Origin: Kutzneria kofuensis
GTDB taxonomy: Bacteria; Actinomycetota; Actinomycetes; Mycobacteriales; Pseudonocardiaceae
Length of the DNA: 64,000 nt
Reading direction: 5' to 3'
Assembly: GCF_014203355.1 (NCBI RefSeq)
Contig: NZ_JACHIR010000001.1
Coordinates: 5,830,038 to 5,894,037 of the forward strand
Below, one piece after another: positions 40,140 to 48,760 of this stretch. How positions within the stretch are numbered: position 1 is the first letter of the stretch; each line of letters starts with the position of its first letter. The notes beneath the pieces were generated by a model. It was not told where the DNA came from. It saw only the letters and a program-made list of their open reading frames with translations, and made no database searches. Both the position numbers and the translations under genes were made by a program.

Positions 40140-41159
40140 TCAGCGCAGCGAGCGGTTGATCTTGCGGATCAGGCCGGGGCCCTCGTAGATGAAGCCGGTG
40201 TAGACCTGCACGAGGTCGGCGCCGGCGTCGATCATCCGCTGTGCCGAGTCGGGGTCGAAGATGCCGCCGACACCGATGATCGGCAGCCGGCCGCCGGTTT
40301 CCTTGTGCACCAGGCGGACCACCTCCAGTGCACGGGCCGCCAGCGGCCGGCCGGACAGGCCGCCGGTCTCCTCGGCCTTGGCTCGGTCCGACGCGGCGAG
40401 GCCGTCCCGGCTCAGGGTCGTGTTGGTGGCGATCACGCCGCTGATCTCGTGCTCGCCGCAGACCTCCAACAGCTCGCCGATGGCGCTGTCGGTGAGGTCG
40501 GGGGCGATCTTCACCAGCAGCGGCCGGTTGTCGGCGTTCTCCTCCTGGATGCCGGCCAGCAGCTCGTTGAGCGCCGCCCGGTCCTGCAGCGAGCGGAGGC
40601 CGGAGGTGTTGGGGGAGCTGATGTTCACGGCGAAGTAGTCGCCGTGCCGGCCGAGCACCCGCATCGAGTGCCGGTAGTCCTCGACGGCCCGCTCGACCGG
40701 CGTGACCTTGGACTTGCCGAGGCTGATGCCCAGCGGCACCGGCAGCGGCCCGAGCCGGTCCAGCCGGTCCGCAAGCGCTTGCGCGCCCCGGTTGTTGAAG
40801 CCCATCCGGTTGATCACGGCCTCGCTGTCGGGCAGCCGGAACAGCCGCGGCCGGTCGTTGCCCGGCTGCGCGTGCCGGGTGACGGTGCCGACCTCCACGA
40901 AGCCGAAGCCCAGCGCCGGCCACGCCGGCAGCGCGACGCCGTCCTTGTCCATGCCCGCGGCCAACCCGACCGGGTTCGGGAAGTGCACGCCGAACACCGT
41001 GCGCGGCGCCACCACGCCGTACCGGGCGCGCAGCGCCGACAGCACCGGCGGCATCGCGGCGACCCGCCGCAGCACGGTCATCGTGCGCTCGTGGGCCACC
41101 TCGGGGTCGCCCCCGCCGAACCGGAACAACGTCCTGCGGACCAGCTGCTTGTACACCAC
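40140..41159 (-). CDS. pyrD: Dihydroorotate dehydrogenase (quinone), class 2
   Basis: This 339-residue FMN enzyme oxidises dihydroorotate to orotate in pyrimidine synthesis, passing electrons to the quinone pool. The N-terminal helix pair ([20 protein letters not shown]) is the class 2 membrane-contact region. FMN and substrate motifs are [12 protein letters not shown] (63-74), [21 protein letters not shown], the catalytic-serine segment [15 protein letters not shown] near 178, and [13 protein letters not shown] near 293. The GTG at 41159 gives the usual start. It is monocistronic here. Confidence 0.95.
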   Translation of the reverse strand: MVYKQLVRRTLFRFGGGDPEVAHERTMTVLRRVAAMPPVLSALRARYGVVAPRTVFGVHFPNPVGLAAGMDKDGVALPAWPALGFGFVEVGTVTRHAQPGNDRPRLFRLPDSEAVINRMGFNNRGAQALADRLDRLGPLPVPLGISLGKSKVTPVERAVEDYRHSMRVLGRHGDYFAVNISSPNTSGLRSLQDRAALNELLAGIQEENADNRPLLVKIAPDLTDSAIGELLEVCGEHEISGVIATNTTLSRDGLAASDRAKAEETGGLSGRPLAARALEVVRLVHKETGGRLPIIGVGGIFDPDSAQRMIDAGADLVQVYTGFIYEGPGLIRKINRSLR

Positions 41160-41294
41160 GGGCCCTATCGTGCCTGGTCACGGCGGGCACGCGAACGGTG
41201 GCCACCGGTGGTGTGACGCAGCCGACGCCGCGAGTAGCCTGGATCGTCGTGCCCGGTTGAGGAACTGCCGGGGAATGCCCGGGACGACGAGGGG

Positions 41295-42506
41295 GTGTTC
41301 GACGTGTCGTACCAGAGCCTGCCGCCGGCGGCGGCGCGGCTGTACCGGCTGCTCGCCATGCATCCCGGGGCCGACTTCGACGCTGACCTGGCCACCGCGC
41401 TCGATCCGGACGGCGAGGAGCTGCTGACGACGCTGGCGAAGGCCGGTCTGCTGCGGGCCTCGCACGGCGACCGCTACTCGTTCAGCTCGCTCGCCCAGGG
41501 GCACGCCCTGCAGCAGCTGCACCGCACCGACAGCGCGGCCGAGCAGCTCGCGGCGCTGCGCGCCATGGTGTGGTGGTACGTCGACCGCGCGATCGCCGCC
41601 GACAAGGTGATTTCCGCGCAGCGGTGGCGGTTGAGCGAGCGCTACGCGGACGTGCCGGCCTTCGACGGCGACGACGCCGAGGCGATGGACCTGCTGGAGC
41701 CGGACCGCGCCAACTTCGTGCAGGTGGCGACCGCCGCGTACGAGTCCGAAATGGACGATGCCGTGCTGGCGCTGGCGGAGGCGTTGTGGGGCCTGTACTT
41801 CCACCGCCAGCTGTACGCGGACTGGAAGACCGTCAACGAGGTCGCGGTGCGGGCGGCCGTGCGTCGCGAGGACAAGCGGGCCGAGGCGCGGATGCGCTGC
41901 CAGCTGGGGTTCCGCCACTACGCGCTGGACGATTTCGCCGCCGCCAGGGCGGAATTCGTCGCCGCCGTGGCGGTCGAGCCGGCCGATCACCCTCGGGGGC
42001 TGGCCACCGACCTGGAGTCGCTCGCCCTGGCCCACTTCAGCCTGGGTGAGCACGCCGAGGCCCTGGACTGTATCGAGCGGGCGATTCCCCTTGCCCCGCA
42101 GGACCAGCAGCGGGCGCTGCTCAGCCACCACCGGGCCCGCGTCCTGTCCGCGCTCGGCCGCTACGACGAGGCGTTCGCCGGCCTCGGCGCGGCGCTGAAG
42201 CACACGCAGGACAAGGGTGATCGCTACAACGAGGGCCGGGTGCTGGCCAGCATCGGCGAGACCTTCCTGCGGACCGGCGAGCCGGCCAAGGCCGCGGCCG
42301 AGCTGGGCCGTGCCCTGGCGGCGATGGTCGAGAAACGCCGGATGTTCCAGGAGGCAGTCGTCCGCGGCCTGCTCAGCCAGGCCCACGAGCAACTCGGCGA
42401 CCGTGCGGCCGCGCTGGACGAGGCCCGCAAGGCGCACGCCATCCTGCACGTCCTGGAGCACCCGCGCGAACCCGTTGCGCGGCAACGGCTCGACGAGCTC
42501 AGCTGA
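41295..42506 (+). CDS. Winged-helix/TPR protein resembling the C-terminal half of an AfsR/STAND regulator
   Basis: This 403-residue protein starts where the winged helix of NB-ARC (STAND) regulators normally follows the ATPase: SYQSLPPAAARLYRLLAMHP (about 5-24), then LAKAGLLRASHGDRYSFSS. A helical domain (about 80-200) and about five tetratricopeptide repeats (200-400, e.g. LESLALAHFSLGEHAEALDC) follow. No P-loop, SARP or other signalling domain is present, so it is either a stand-alone scaffold or a regulator that has lost its motor. GTG 41304, ten bases after GAGGG, may be the true start. The next gene, convergent, encodes an amyloid-motif protein. Confidence 0.72.
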   Translation: MFDVSYQSLPPAAARLYRLLAMHPGADFDADLATALDPDGEELLTTLAKAGLLRASHGDRYSFSSLAQGHALQQLHRTDSAAEQLAALRAMVWWYVDRAIAADKVISAQRWRLSERYADVPAFDGDDAEAMDLLEPDRANFVQVATAAYESEMDDAVLALAEALWGLYFHRQLYADWKTVNEVAVRAAVRREDKRAEARMRCQLGFRHYALDDFAAARAEFVAAVAVEPADHPRGLATDLESLALAHFSLGEHAEALDCIERAIPLAPQDQQRALLSHHRARVLSALGRYDEAFAGLGAALKHTQDKGDRYNEGRVLASIGETFLRTGEPAKAAAELGRALAAMVEKRRMFQEAVVRGLLSQAHEQLGDRAAALDEARKAHAILHVLEHPREPVARQRLDELS

Positions 42507-42610
42507 CGATCACCCGCGCGCCGGCCGGCTCCGCCGATGGGCGGCTCCGCCGAGGGGCCGGCACCTCGACGCTCGGCGGCCACGGTCCGCCCGGACGGTG
42601 CGTTCGGGCC

Positions 42611-42633
42611 CCCACCCCGCACACCGGGGTGGG
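42611..42633. terminator. Terminator hairpin between convergent genes
   Basis: CCCACCCCG (42611-42619) pairs with CGGGGTGGG (42625-42633), a perfect nine-base stem with a five-base loop, in the gap between the TPR gene and the small amyloid-motif gene. Confidence 0.7.
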
Positions 42634-42648
42634 TCGCCCCTGCCCGGC

Positions 42649-43044
42649 TCAGTCGTGATGCACGATGCGGTCGATGTTGCCGGCCTGCACGACGAATCCG
42701 GAGACAGCGCCGTTGATGTTGTTGTTCACGCCGCCCGACTTCGCCGTCTGCGTCACGGTGTTCCTGGTGACGGCGATCTCCGCCTTCGCCGCGCTCCACA
42801 GTTCGCGCAGCTCGGCGGCGAACGCGGGGTCGTTCTCCTCGGTCCGGTGCAGCACCGTGGCCAGCGCGTCGACCCACTTCGTGTCGTCCGGGTTCTCCTG
42901 CGCCTGCGCCAGGACCACCTCGGAGCCGGGATCCTTGGCGAACTTCTCCTTGACCCGCTGCAGGAGCTTGCCGATGGCCTTGCCGCCGACGGTCACGGCC
43001 TCCTTGGCCAGCGCGCCGGCGATGGCAGTCAGGATCGGATCCAT
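42649..43044 (-). CDS. Small helical protein with C-terminal RHIM-like amyloid signalling motif (candidate cell-death effector)
   Basis: This 131-residue protein has a hydrophobic, Gly/Ala-rich N-terminal helix (residues 3-28, ILTAIAGALAKEAVTVGGK), a helical body to about 95, a Ser/Gly linker, and at 107-124 NNNINGAVSGFVVQAGNI. That end matches the N-x3-G-x3-G-x-VVQAG-x-I pattern of bacterial amyloid signalling sequences (BASS3 type), which resemble the animal RHIM core. In actinobacteria such motifs end small Bell-domain effectors, thought to be HeLo-like membrane-killing proteins switched on by NLR partners. The layout here is the same. No partner motif is visible in the neighbouring WHD/TPR protein. 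The effector role is inferred from architecture. Confidence 0.65.
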   Translation of the reverse strand: MDPILTAIAGALAKEAVTVGGKAIGKLLQRVKEKFAKDPGSEVVLAQAQENPDDTKWVDALATVLHRTEENDPAFAAELRELWSAAKAEIAVTRNTVTQTAKSGGVNNNINGAVSGFVVQAGNIDRIVHHD

Positions 43045-43144
43045 ACCTCACCCCTCGTAACGGCAATCGCTCAACGGTAGCAGCGCGGGCGGTTCGAAGG
43101 AGTGCAAGCGCGGTGTGGCGGTGCTCGCCACCCGGGCGGAGTAA

Positions 43145-43942
43145 TCACGCCGTCGGGCCGGGTTGGCAGTGCGGGCAGTACCAGGTGGGCCGCTGCTGCA
43201 GCCCGCTGCCCTGCACGGCCCGTACGACGGCGTGACCACAGCGCAGGCAGCGCTTGCCGTGCCGTTCGTACACCCAGTGCTGCCGGCCCCGCGTGGTCTC
43301 CCCGGTGGTCGACTGCTCGGGGCGCCACGCGTTGCGTAGCAACAACTTGTGGCTGAGCTCGACGGCGCGGGCCGCGTCGGTGGCGGAGACCGGCGACCAG
43401 GGGGAGACGCCGAGCAGGAAGCAGACCTCGGCCTTGTACAGGTTCCCGACCCCGGCCATCACCCGTTGATCGAGCAGCGCGAGGCCGATCTCCCGGGCCG
43501 GGTCGGCGGTGAGCCGGCGGGTCGCCTCGGCGGCCATCGCGGCGTCCCAGTCCGGGTGCAGCAGGTCCGGCCCGAGGTGCCCGACCAGCCGGGACTCCTC
43601 GGCGGTCGGCAGCAACTCCAGGTCGTGCAGGAGAAAGCCGACAGCCGAACGGTCCGAAGTGGACAGAATGGCGCGGACCTGGTGCGACGGCCGGCGCCAG
43701 CGGTCGCCGGGGCGGTACAGGTGCCAGCTGCCGTCCATTCGGAGATGGCTGTGCAGGCTGACGCCGTCGCCGAGGCGGGTGAAGATGTGCTTGCCCACCG
43801 AACCGACGCCGACCACCTCGCGGCCCGTGAGGTCCACAGTGGACAACGAGGGGTGGCGGATCTCCCCGCGCGTCAACGTGTTTCCGGCCAACGCGTCGTT
43901 CAGCCGGTGCGCGGTGAGGAAAACCGTGTCGCCCTCGGGCAT
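43145..43942 (-). CDS. DNA glycosylase/AP lyase, Nei2 (endonuclease VIII-like)
   Basis: This 265-residue Fpg/Nei-family repair enzyme removes oxidised bases. Start MPEGDTVF gives the catalytic N-terminal Pro and Glu in the Nei form (Fpg has MPELPE). The helix-two-turn-helix is LLDQRVMAGVGNLYKAEVCF (about 158-177). The C-terminal zinc finger has CLRCG and CPHCQ (about 230-258). The Lys of VGKHIFTRL near 49 is the conserved beta-hairpin residue. Its ATG overlaps the last base of the ParA-type gene stop, so the two are co-translated. Confidence 0.92.
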   Translation of the reverse strand: MPEGDTVFLTAHRLNDALAGNTLTRGEIRHPSLSTVDLTGREVVGVGSVGKHIFTRLGDGVSLHSHLRMDGSWHLYRPGDRWRRPSHQVRAILSTSDRSAVGFLLHDLELLPTAEESRLVGHLGPDLLHPDWDAAMAAEATRRLTADPAREIGLALLDQRVMAGVGNLYKAEVCFLLGVSPWSPVSATDAARAVELSHKLLLRNAWRPEQSTTGETTRGRQHWVYERHGKRCLRCGHAVVRAVQGSGLQQRPTWYCPHCQPGPTA

Positions 43943-44901
43943 CAGGGCAGGTGTGGTTCCATGAACTGCGGCCGGCCGACGGGACCCGGCTCCTGCGGCG
44001 CGCTCTCCTCGGCGGCGGCCTCCTCAGCGACGGTCTCTTCGGCGACGGTCTCCTCGGTCGTCTCCTCGACGGCGGGCGCCTCTTCGTCGTGCGCGAACAC
44101 CGAGCGGGTTCGCCGGCGGCTCGACCGCAGCACCCGGGCCAGCAGCAGGTTGAACGCCAGCGCCACCTCGCGTGCGCCCGGCGTGTTCCACATGTGGATC
44201 GGCATGCACGCGCCCTGCGCCTGCTGCACCGCCAGCCGGTCCGGCAGCGCCACCGGCATCACCAGCGGCCCGAAGATGTCGCGCAGCTCGTCGATGCGGA
44301 ACTGGTGCTCGTGCGACCGCGGCCGCACCCGGTTCACCACCACGCCCAGCGGCTGCAGGTCGGGGTTGTGCTCCTCCCGCTCCGCCTGCACCGCCTCGAA
44401 CGCGCGCTGCACGCCCGACACCGCGAACATCGTCGGCTCCGTGACCAGCAGCGCCCGGTCGGCCGCGACCAGCGCGGACCGGGTCAGCTGGCCCAGCGAG
44501 GGCGGGCAGTCCAGCAGCACCAGCTGGTACGGCTGCTCGTCCTCCTCCAGCATGTCGTGCACGGTGGCGAGGGCCTTCTCCAGGCGGCTGAGCTTGTTGG
44601 TGCCGGGGTCGGGGTGGTTGAGCCCCTCCACCTCCTCGGCGCCGACCAGCACGTCCACACCCTCGCCCCAGCCGCTGGGCGCGATGGCCGCCCGCACGAT
44701 CTCCGGCTTGGGGTTCTGCAGCACGTGGAACAGGGTGGCCTCGGTCTCGGCCGGTTCCAGTGTCGCCGTCGAGTTGCACTGCGGGTCCAGGTCCACCACC
44801 AGGGTGCGCACTCCCCGGCGCAACGCCGCCGAGGCCAGGCCCAAGGCAACCGTCGTCTTGCCGACACCGCCCTTGAGGCTCAACACCGCAACCGTATGCA
44901 C
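43942..44901 (-). CDS. ParA/MinD-type ATPase
   Basis: This 319-residue Walker-type ATPase has the deviant P-loop LKGGVGKTT (9-17), the switch VVDLDPQCNST near 39-49, and LLDCPPSLGQL near 122. The C-terminal 50 residues are acidic repeats (VEETTEETVAEETVAEE), probably disordered. ParA proteins form gradients on DNA or membranes to place cargo; with no ParB beside it, this is an orphan ParA whose cargo is unknown. It is co-translated with nei2. Functional coupling to base excision is not established. Confidence 0.85.
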   Translation of the reverse strand: MHTVAVLSLKGGVGKTTVALGLASAALRRGVRTLVVDLDPQCNSTATLEPAETEATLFHVLQNPKPEIVRAAIAPSGWGEGVDVLVGAEEVEGLNHPDPGTNKLSRLEKALATVHDMLEEDEQPYQLVLLDCPPSLGQLTRSALVAADRALLVTEPTMFAVSGVQRAFEAVQAEREEHNPDLQPLGVVVNRVRPRSHEHQFRIDELRDIFGPLVMPVALPDRLAVQQAQGACMPIHMWNTPGAREVALAFNLLLARVLRSSRRRTRSVFAHDEEAPAVEETTEETVAEETVAEEAAAEESAPQEPGPVGRPQFMEPHLP

Positions 44902-44969
44902 ACGGGCAGCCTACGGTCTCCGACAAGCCGCGCAGATCACGACACCGGCACACCCATAGACTCGGGCCC

Positions 44970-45689
44970 ATGCGACCCGATGCCGTCCGCCTGGCGCTCG
45001 ACACCGAGCTGGCCGCTGTCCGCCGCCGGCACGCCGAGCCGCCCCGCGTGCTGGACGTCGGCGGCGGTTCCGGCGTGTGGGCCGTGCCGCTGGCGGCCGC
45101 GGGTTGCCTGGTCACGGTCGTCGATCCCAGCCCCAACGCGCTGGCCACCCTGCAGCGCCGGGCCGTCGAGGCCGGCGTCGCCGACCATGTCACCGCCGTT
45201 CAGGGCGACAGCGACGCCCTGTCCGATCTTGTCCCCGCCGGCCGCGCCGACCTGGTCCTCGGCCACGGCGTGCTGGAGGTCGTCGACGATCTCGCCGCCG
45301 CCCTCTCCCAGCTCGCCGGCGCCGCCGCCCCCGGCGGCGCGGTGTCCGTCCTGGTCGCCAACCGTTACTCAGCGTTGATCAACCGGGTACTCGCCGGCCG
45401 GCTCGTGGACGCCCGCCAGCTGCTCGACGACCCCGAGGGGCAGCTGCCCGGCGACACCCTCAAGCGTCGCTTCGACGTGGAGAGCCTTCGGGCCGCCTTG
45501 AGCGCCGCCGGCCTGGACGTCGAGTTGCTCCAGGGCTACGGCGTCGTCGCCGACCTCGTGCCGGGAGCCGTGCTGGAGAGCAACCCCGGCGCTGCCGAGG
45601 CACTGGCCCAGCTGGAGGTCGCCGCCGCGACCCAGCCCCCGCTCCGTGACGTGGCGTCTCGGCTCCACGCCCTGGCCCGCAGGCCCTGA
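44970..45689 (+). CDS. Class I SAM-dependent methyltransferase
   Basis: This 239-residue protein has a Rossmann methyltransferase fold: motif I VLDVGGGSGVWAVPLA (about 27-42), motif II VTVVDPSPNAL near 48, and DLVLGHGVLEVVDDLAAAL near 94. The later part LPGDTLKRRFDVESLRAAL resembles the SmtA/CmoA-like group found beside dinB in many actinobacteria. The substrate is unknown. It is divergent from the ParA gene (68 bases apart). Confidence 0.82.
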   Translation: MRPDAVRLALDTELAAVRRRHAEPPRVLDVGGGSGVWAVPLAAAGCLVTVVDPSPNALATLQRRAVEAGVADHVTAVQGDSDALSDLVPAGRADLVLGHGVLEVVDDLAAALSQLAGAAAPGGAVSVLVANRYSALINRVLAGRLVDARQLLDDPEGQLPGDTLKRRFDVESLRAALSAAGLDVELLQGYGVVADLVPGAVLESNPGAAEALAQLEVAAATQPPLRDVASRLHALARRP

Positions 45690-45718
45690 GCCGGCGGGTC
45701 CACAGGGGACCCGCCGGC
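45690..45718. terminator. Bidirectional terminator hairpin
   Basis: GCCGGCGGGTCC (45690-45701) pairs with GGACCCGCCGGC (45707-45718), a perfect 12-base stem with a five-base loop, filling the short gap between the convergent methyltransferase and sedolisin genes. Confidence 0.8.
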
Positions 45719-45725
45719 GGCCTGG

Positions 45726-46967
45726 TCAGAAGCCGGTGGTGCCGTGCGGGGTGCCGAGGCCGGTCGGCCCGTCGTAGCCGGGGACGGAGGTGCAGAGGTA
45801 GGTGCCGCCGCAGCTGCCGTTGGAGCCGGTGGTGACGTCGTTCAGCCCGGACGTGTGCGAGTACGGGTAGGAGCCGGAGGTCACGGAGTTGCCGGCCAAC
45901 GCGTACACGCTGGCGATGATGGGCGAGGAGAGGCTGGTGCCGCCGACCTGCACCCAGCCGTCGGCGCCCTGGGCGAGCCCGAGCGCGATCAGGAAGTCGC
46001 AGAAGGAACTGGTGCCGCAGCTGTTGTAGGTGTCGTAGATGCCGAGCCCGGAGGCGGGGTCGGCGACGGCGGAGACGTCGGAGACGGTCCGGTTGGCGCA
46101 AGCGGTGTCGTGCTGCCAGGACGGCTTGGGCTCGATGGCGGAGCAGCCGCTGCCGGCGCCGGACCAGGCCTTCTCGGCCCAGCCGCGAGGGGTGCCGGCG
46201 GCCTTGGTGAGGGTGGTTCCGCCGACGGCGGTGACGTAGGGCGAGGAAGCGGGCCAGCTGACGCCGTAGCCGGAGTCGCCGGAGGAGGCGGTGACGGCGA
46301 TGCCGGGATGGTTGAGGTGCGCGTCGGCGGCGGTGATGGTGCCGTCCTCGGCGCCGCCGTAGCTGTTGGAGATGGCCACGACGCCAGGGGTGTTGGCGGC
46401 GGTGTCGACGGCCGTCATCAGCGGGTCGGTGTCGGGGGAGTTGGCCTCCACCAGCAGGATGTGGCAGTCGGGGCAGGTCGCGGAGACGGCATCCAGGTCG
46501 AGGCTGATCTCCTCGGCCCAGCCGTAGTCACCGGCCGGCAGCGGGCTGGTGGCCCCGTTCTGGTTCACCTTCTTGAAGCAGCCGTTGGCCGTGGTGCACG
46601 GCGAAAGCCCGCGCTTGCTGCGGAACACGGCGAGGTCGGCCTCGGCGGTCGGCGCGTCCATGGCGTCCACGATGGCCACGGTGCGACCGCCGGAGAGCAG
46701 GCCGGTGACGCCGTACGCGGACTGGATGTCGGTGGGCGCGAGGCCGACGGGGGTGGTGACGGTCATCGGGCCGGGGCCGTTCGGCGACTTGATCGCCTTG
46801 CCCAGGCAACGGAAGTGAGCATGGCTCGTGGCGCAGCCGAGATCGACCAGGCCGCCGGACAGCAGCGGGGCGGCCTGGGCCACGGGAGCGGTGAAGGACA
46901 GGGGGACGAGCGCGGCGGCGGCCAGCGCGAGGACGGTGAGGAATCGGGATCTGCCGCAGGGTGACAT
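45726..46967 (-). CDS. Secreted S53 (sedolisin-type) peptidase without propeptide domain
   Basis: This 413-residue secreted peptidase has a signal peptide (1-32, ending AQAA), a short cysteine-containing segment, and directly the catalytic domain. Sedolisin residues are in WAEEISLDLDAV (Glu153 and Asp157, four apart), SSGDSGYGVSWP (Asp231) and VGGTSLSSP (Ser near 338). Unlike the sedolisin at 37,911 it has no pro-kumamolisin domain of about 170 residues. Cysteine pairs (e.g. CPDC, CANRT, CGTSSFC) suggest disulphides. The ATG at 46967 has a perfect TAGGAGG. Confidence 0.88.
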   Translation of the reverse strand: MSPCGRSRFLTVLALAAAALVPLSFTAPVAQAAPLLSGGLVDLGCATSHAHFRCLGKAIKSPNGPGPMTVTTPVGLAPTDIQSAYGVTGLLSGGRTVAIVDAMDAPTAEADLAVFRSKRGLSPCTTANGCFKKVNQNGATSPLPAGDYGWAEEISLDLDAVSATCPDCHILLVEANSPDTDPLMTAVDTAANTPGVVAISNSYGGAEDGTITAADAHLNHPGIAVTASSGDSGYGVSWPASSPYVTAVGGTTLTKAAGTPRGWAEKAWSGAGSGCSAIEPKPSWQHDTACANRTVSDVSAVADPASGLGIYDTYNSCGTSSFCDFLIALGLAQGADGWVQVGGTSLSSPIIASVYALAGNSVTSGSYPYSHTSGLNDVTTGSNGSCGGTYLCTSVPGYDGPTGLGTPHGTTGF

Positions 46968-47164
46968 TCCGCCTCCTAGGTGACTCGCGTCACATTTCGG
47001 GACTGGATCGTCTCGTGTCGCCCTCGCGGGTGACACTCCGCCAAACGACTGTTGGCACTCACAGTTACGACCTGCGAAAGCCGGGGGTGAGGCGGCCGGG
47101 AGTGTCGGACCCCGGCGTTAGACTCGTCGCCGTCCGAGTCGAACGTGTGATCGAGGGGTGCGGC

Positions 47165-48424
47165 ATGGGGCGCAGCGGCAACCTGCCCCGCGGCCTGGTG
47201 GAGCGGTTCCGGGTCTCGGACACCGTGTGGCCGGACGACACCGGCTGTCCGATCCTGCACGTCGACATGGACGCCTTCTACGCGTCGGTGGAGATCCGGG
47301 AACGGCCGGAGCTCAAGGACAAACCGGTCATCGTGGGCGGCACCGGCAACCGGGGCGTGGTGTCCTCGGCCAACTACATCGCCCGCGGTTTCGGCGTCCG
47401 CTCGGCGATGCCGACCACGCGGGCCCGCCGGCTGTGCCCGCACGCGGTGTTCATCGCCCCCACCTTCGGCCTCTACACCGAGGCGTCCCGCACGGTCATG
47501 AACCTCTTCCGGGAACTCACGCCGCTGGTCGAGCCGCTCAGCCTGGACGAGGCGTTCCTCGACGTGTCCGGCGCGCTGCGGCGGCTGCGCACGACGCCGT
47601 CCCGGATCGGCGCGCAGTTGCGCCAGGACGTGCTGGAGCGCACCGGCGTGAACTGCTCGGTCGGCGTGGCGTCCACGAAGTTCATCGCCAAGCTGGCCTC
47701 GGGCCTGGCCAAGCCGGACGGCATGGTGGTGGTGCCGAAGGAGCGGACGCTGGAATTCCTGCACCCGCTGCCGGTGTCGGCGCTGTGGGGCGTCGGCGGT
47801 CGGACCGCGGAGGCGTTGGAGCGCATCGACATGCAGACGATCGGGGACGTGGCCGCCGCGCCGGTGTCCCGGCTGAGGCGGGTGGTCGGCGCGGCGGCGG
47901 CCGATCACCTGTACGCGTTGTCGCACGCGCACGACCCCAGACCGGTGGTGCCGGATTCGGCGGAGAAGTCGATCGGCGCGGAGGAGACGTTCGACGTCGA
48001 TCACCACGACCGGGAGCTGCTCAAGCGGGAGCTGCTGCACCTGTCCGAGCGAACCGCGGCGACGCTGCGGGCGCGGGGACTGCGCGGCCGGACCGTGTCG
48101 ATCAAGGTGCGCTTCGAGGACTTCACCACGATCACCCGATCGAGGACCTTGCCGGTGGCCACCGATGTCACCCAGGAGGTCTATCAAGCCGCCGCCAAAC
48201 TGCTCGTCGAGAACGTTCCGTATGGCGCCGTTCGGCTGATCGGTGTACGTGTCGAGCAATTGGCGCAGGCGTCCGAGATCGGCGAACAACTGCTCATCGA
48301 CGCCCCGGAGCGGGGCTGGCGGGAAGCGGACCAGGCCGCCGACTCGGCACGTTCCCGATTCGGCGGCGCGGCCGTGCGCCCAGCCTCATTGCTGGGACGG
48401 ACAACTCGGAAAGAACGCGGATGA
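47165..48424 (+). CDS. dinB: DNA polymerase IV (Y-family)
   Basis: This 419-residue translesion polymerase has the catalytic set HVDMDAFYASVE (Asp34) and LSLDEAFLDV (Asp128, Glu129). Y-family marks are SSANYIARGFGVRSAMP, SVGVASTKFIAKLASGLAKP, the little-finger start EKSIGAEETFD near 263, and RGRTVSIKVRFEDFTTITRS. The ATG at 47165 follows GAGGGG; upstream codons lack family similarity. No clear C-terminal beta-clamp motif is seen beyond the last stretch. It runs toward a small convergent secreted-peptide gene. Confidence 0.94.
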   Translation: MGRSGNLPRGLVERFRVSDTVWPDDTGCPILHVDMDAFYASVEIRERPELKDKPVIVGGTGNRGVVSSANYIARGFGVRSAMPTTRARRLCPHAVFIAPTFGLYTEASRTVMNLFRELTPLVEPLSLDEAFLDVSGALRRLRTTPSRIGAQLRQDVLERTGVNCSVGVASTKFIAKLASGLAKPDGMVVVPKERTLEFLHPLPVSALWGVGGRTAEALERIDMQTIGDVAAAPVSRLRRVVGAAAADHLYALSHAHDPRPVVPDSAEKSIGAEETFDVDHHDRELLKRELLHLSERTAATLRARGLRGRTVSIKVRFEDFTTITRSRTLPVATDVTQEVYQAAAKLLVENVPYGAVRLIGVRVEQLAQASEIGEQLLIDAPERGWREADQAADSARSRFGGAAVRPASLLGRTTRKERG

Positions 48425-48433
48425 ATTGACCGG

Positions 48434-48565
48434 TTAGTCGTACGGCTGGCCGATGGCGGGCGCGGTGGTCCCAGTGGTCTGCTGCGGCGTTGCCACGCTG
48501 GCGACAGCGCCGGCACCTGCGAAGACGGCGAGCGCGAGCGCCACGGCGGCCATGGTGAAGCGCAT
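48434..48565 (-). CDS. Very small secreted peptide (43 residues)
   Basis: A short frame codes for MRFTMAAVALALAVFAGAG, then AVASVATPQQTTGTTAPAIG, then QPYD. The first 25 residues are a textbook signal peptide, leaving only about 18 residues (Thr/Pro/Gln-rich) after cleavage. The ATG at 48565 is preceded by GGAGG at the right spacing. The function is unknown. It is convergent with dinB and divergent from the LuxR regulator, which might control it. Confidence 0.6.
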   Translation of the reverse strand: MRFTMAAVALALAVFAGAGAVASVATPQQTTGTTAPAIGQPYD

Positions 48566-48724
48566 TGTTCCTCCGTGATGACTACAATGAGTACACAGGT
48601 GGTGCGCGATTCGTTCACCAGGGTGGCAGTCGGCGCGTGACACCCGAACCAGCGGCGAATGAACAATGGGCAGCAATGATGTCGCCGGGTGTTCACCTCG
48701 AATGGTTCGAATAAATGAAATGTC

Positions 48725-48753
48725 TTGTTCATCCCTCGTTTTTGTTGTATTCT
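48725..48753 (+). promoter_or_regulatory. Promoter of the LuxR-family gene, probably leaderless
   Basis: TTGTTC (48725-48730), a 17-base spacer, and TATTCT (48748-48753) form a good housekeeping-type promoter. Transcription would start about seven bases later, at or next to the ATG at 48761. No ribosome-binding sequence precedes that ATG, so the message is probably leaderless. The 195-base gap to the divergent small-peptide gene is AT-richer than its surroundings. Confidence 0.6.
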
Positions 48754-48760
48754 GGCCCGC

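Noticed and set aside
43942-44901. Reading the ParA-type ATPase as part of a chromosome or plasmid partition system
   Set aside because: No ParB gene or parS-like site was seen nearby; it is treated as an orphan ParA.
46968-47164. N-terminal extension of DNA polymerase IV
   Set aside because: Codons before 47165 show no family similarity; a good ribosome site precedes the ATG at 47165.
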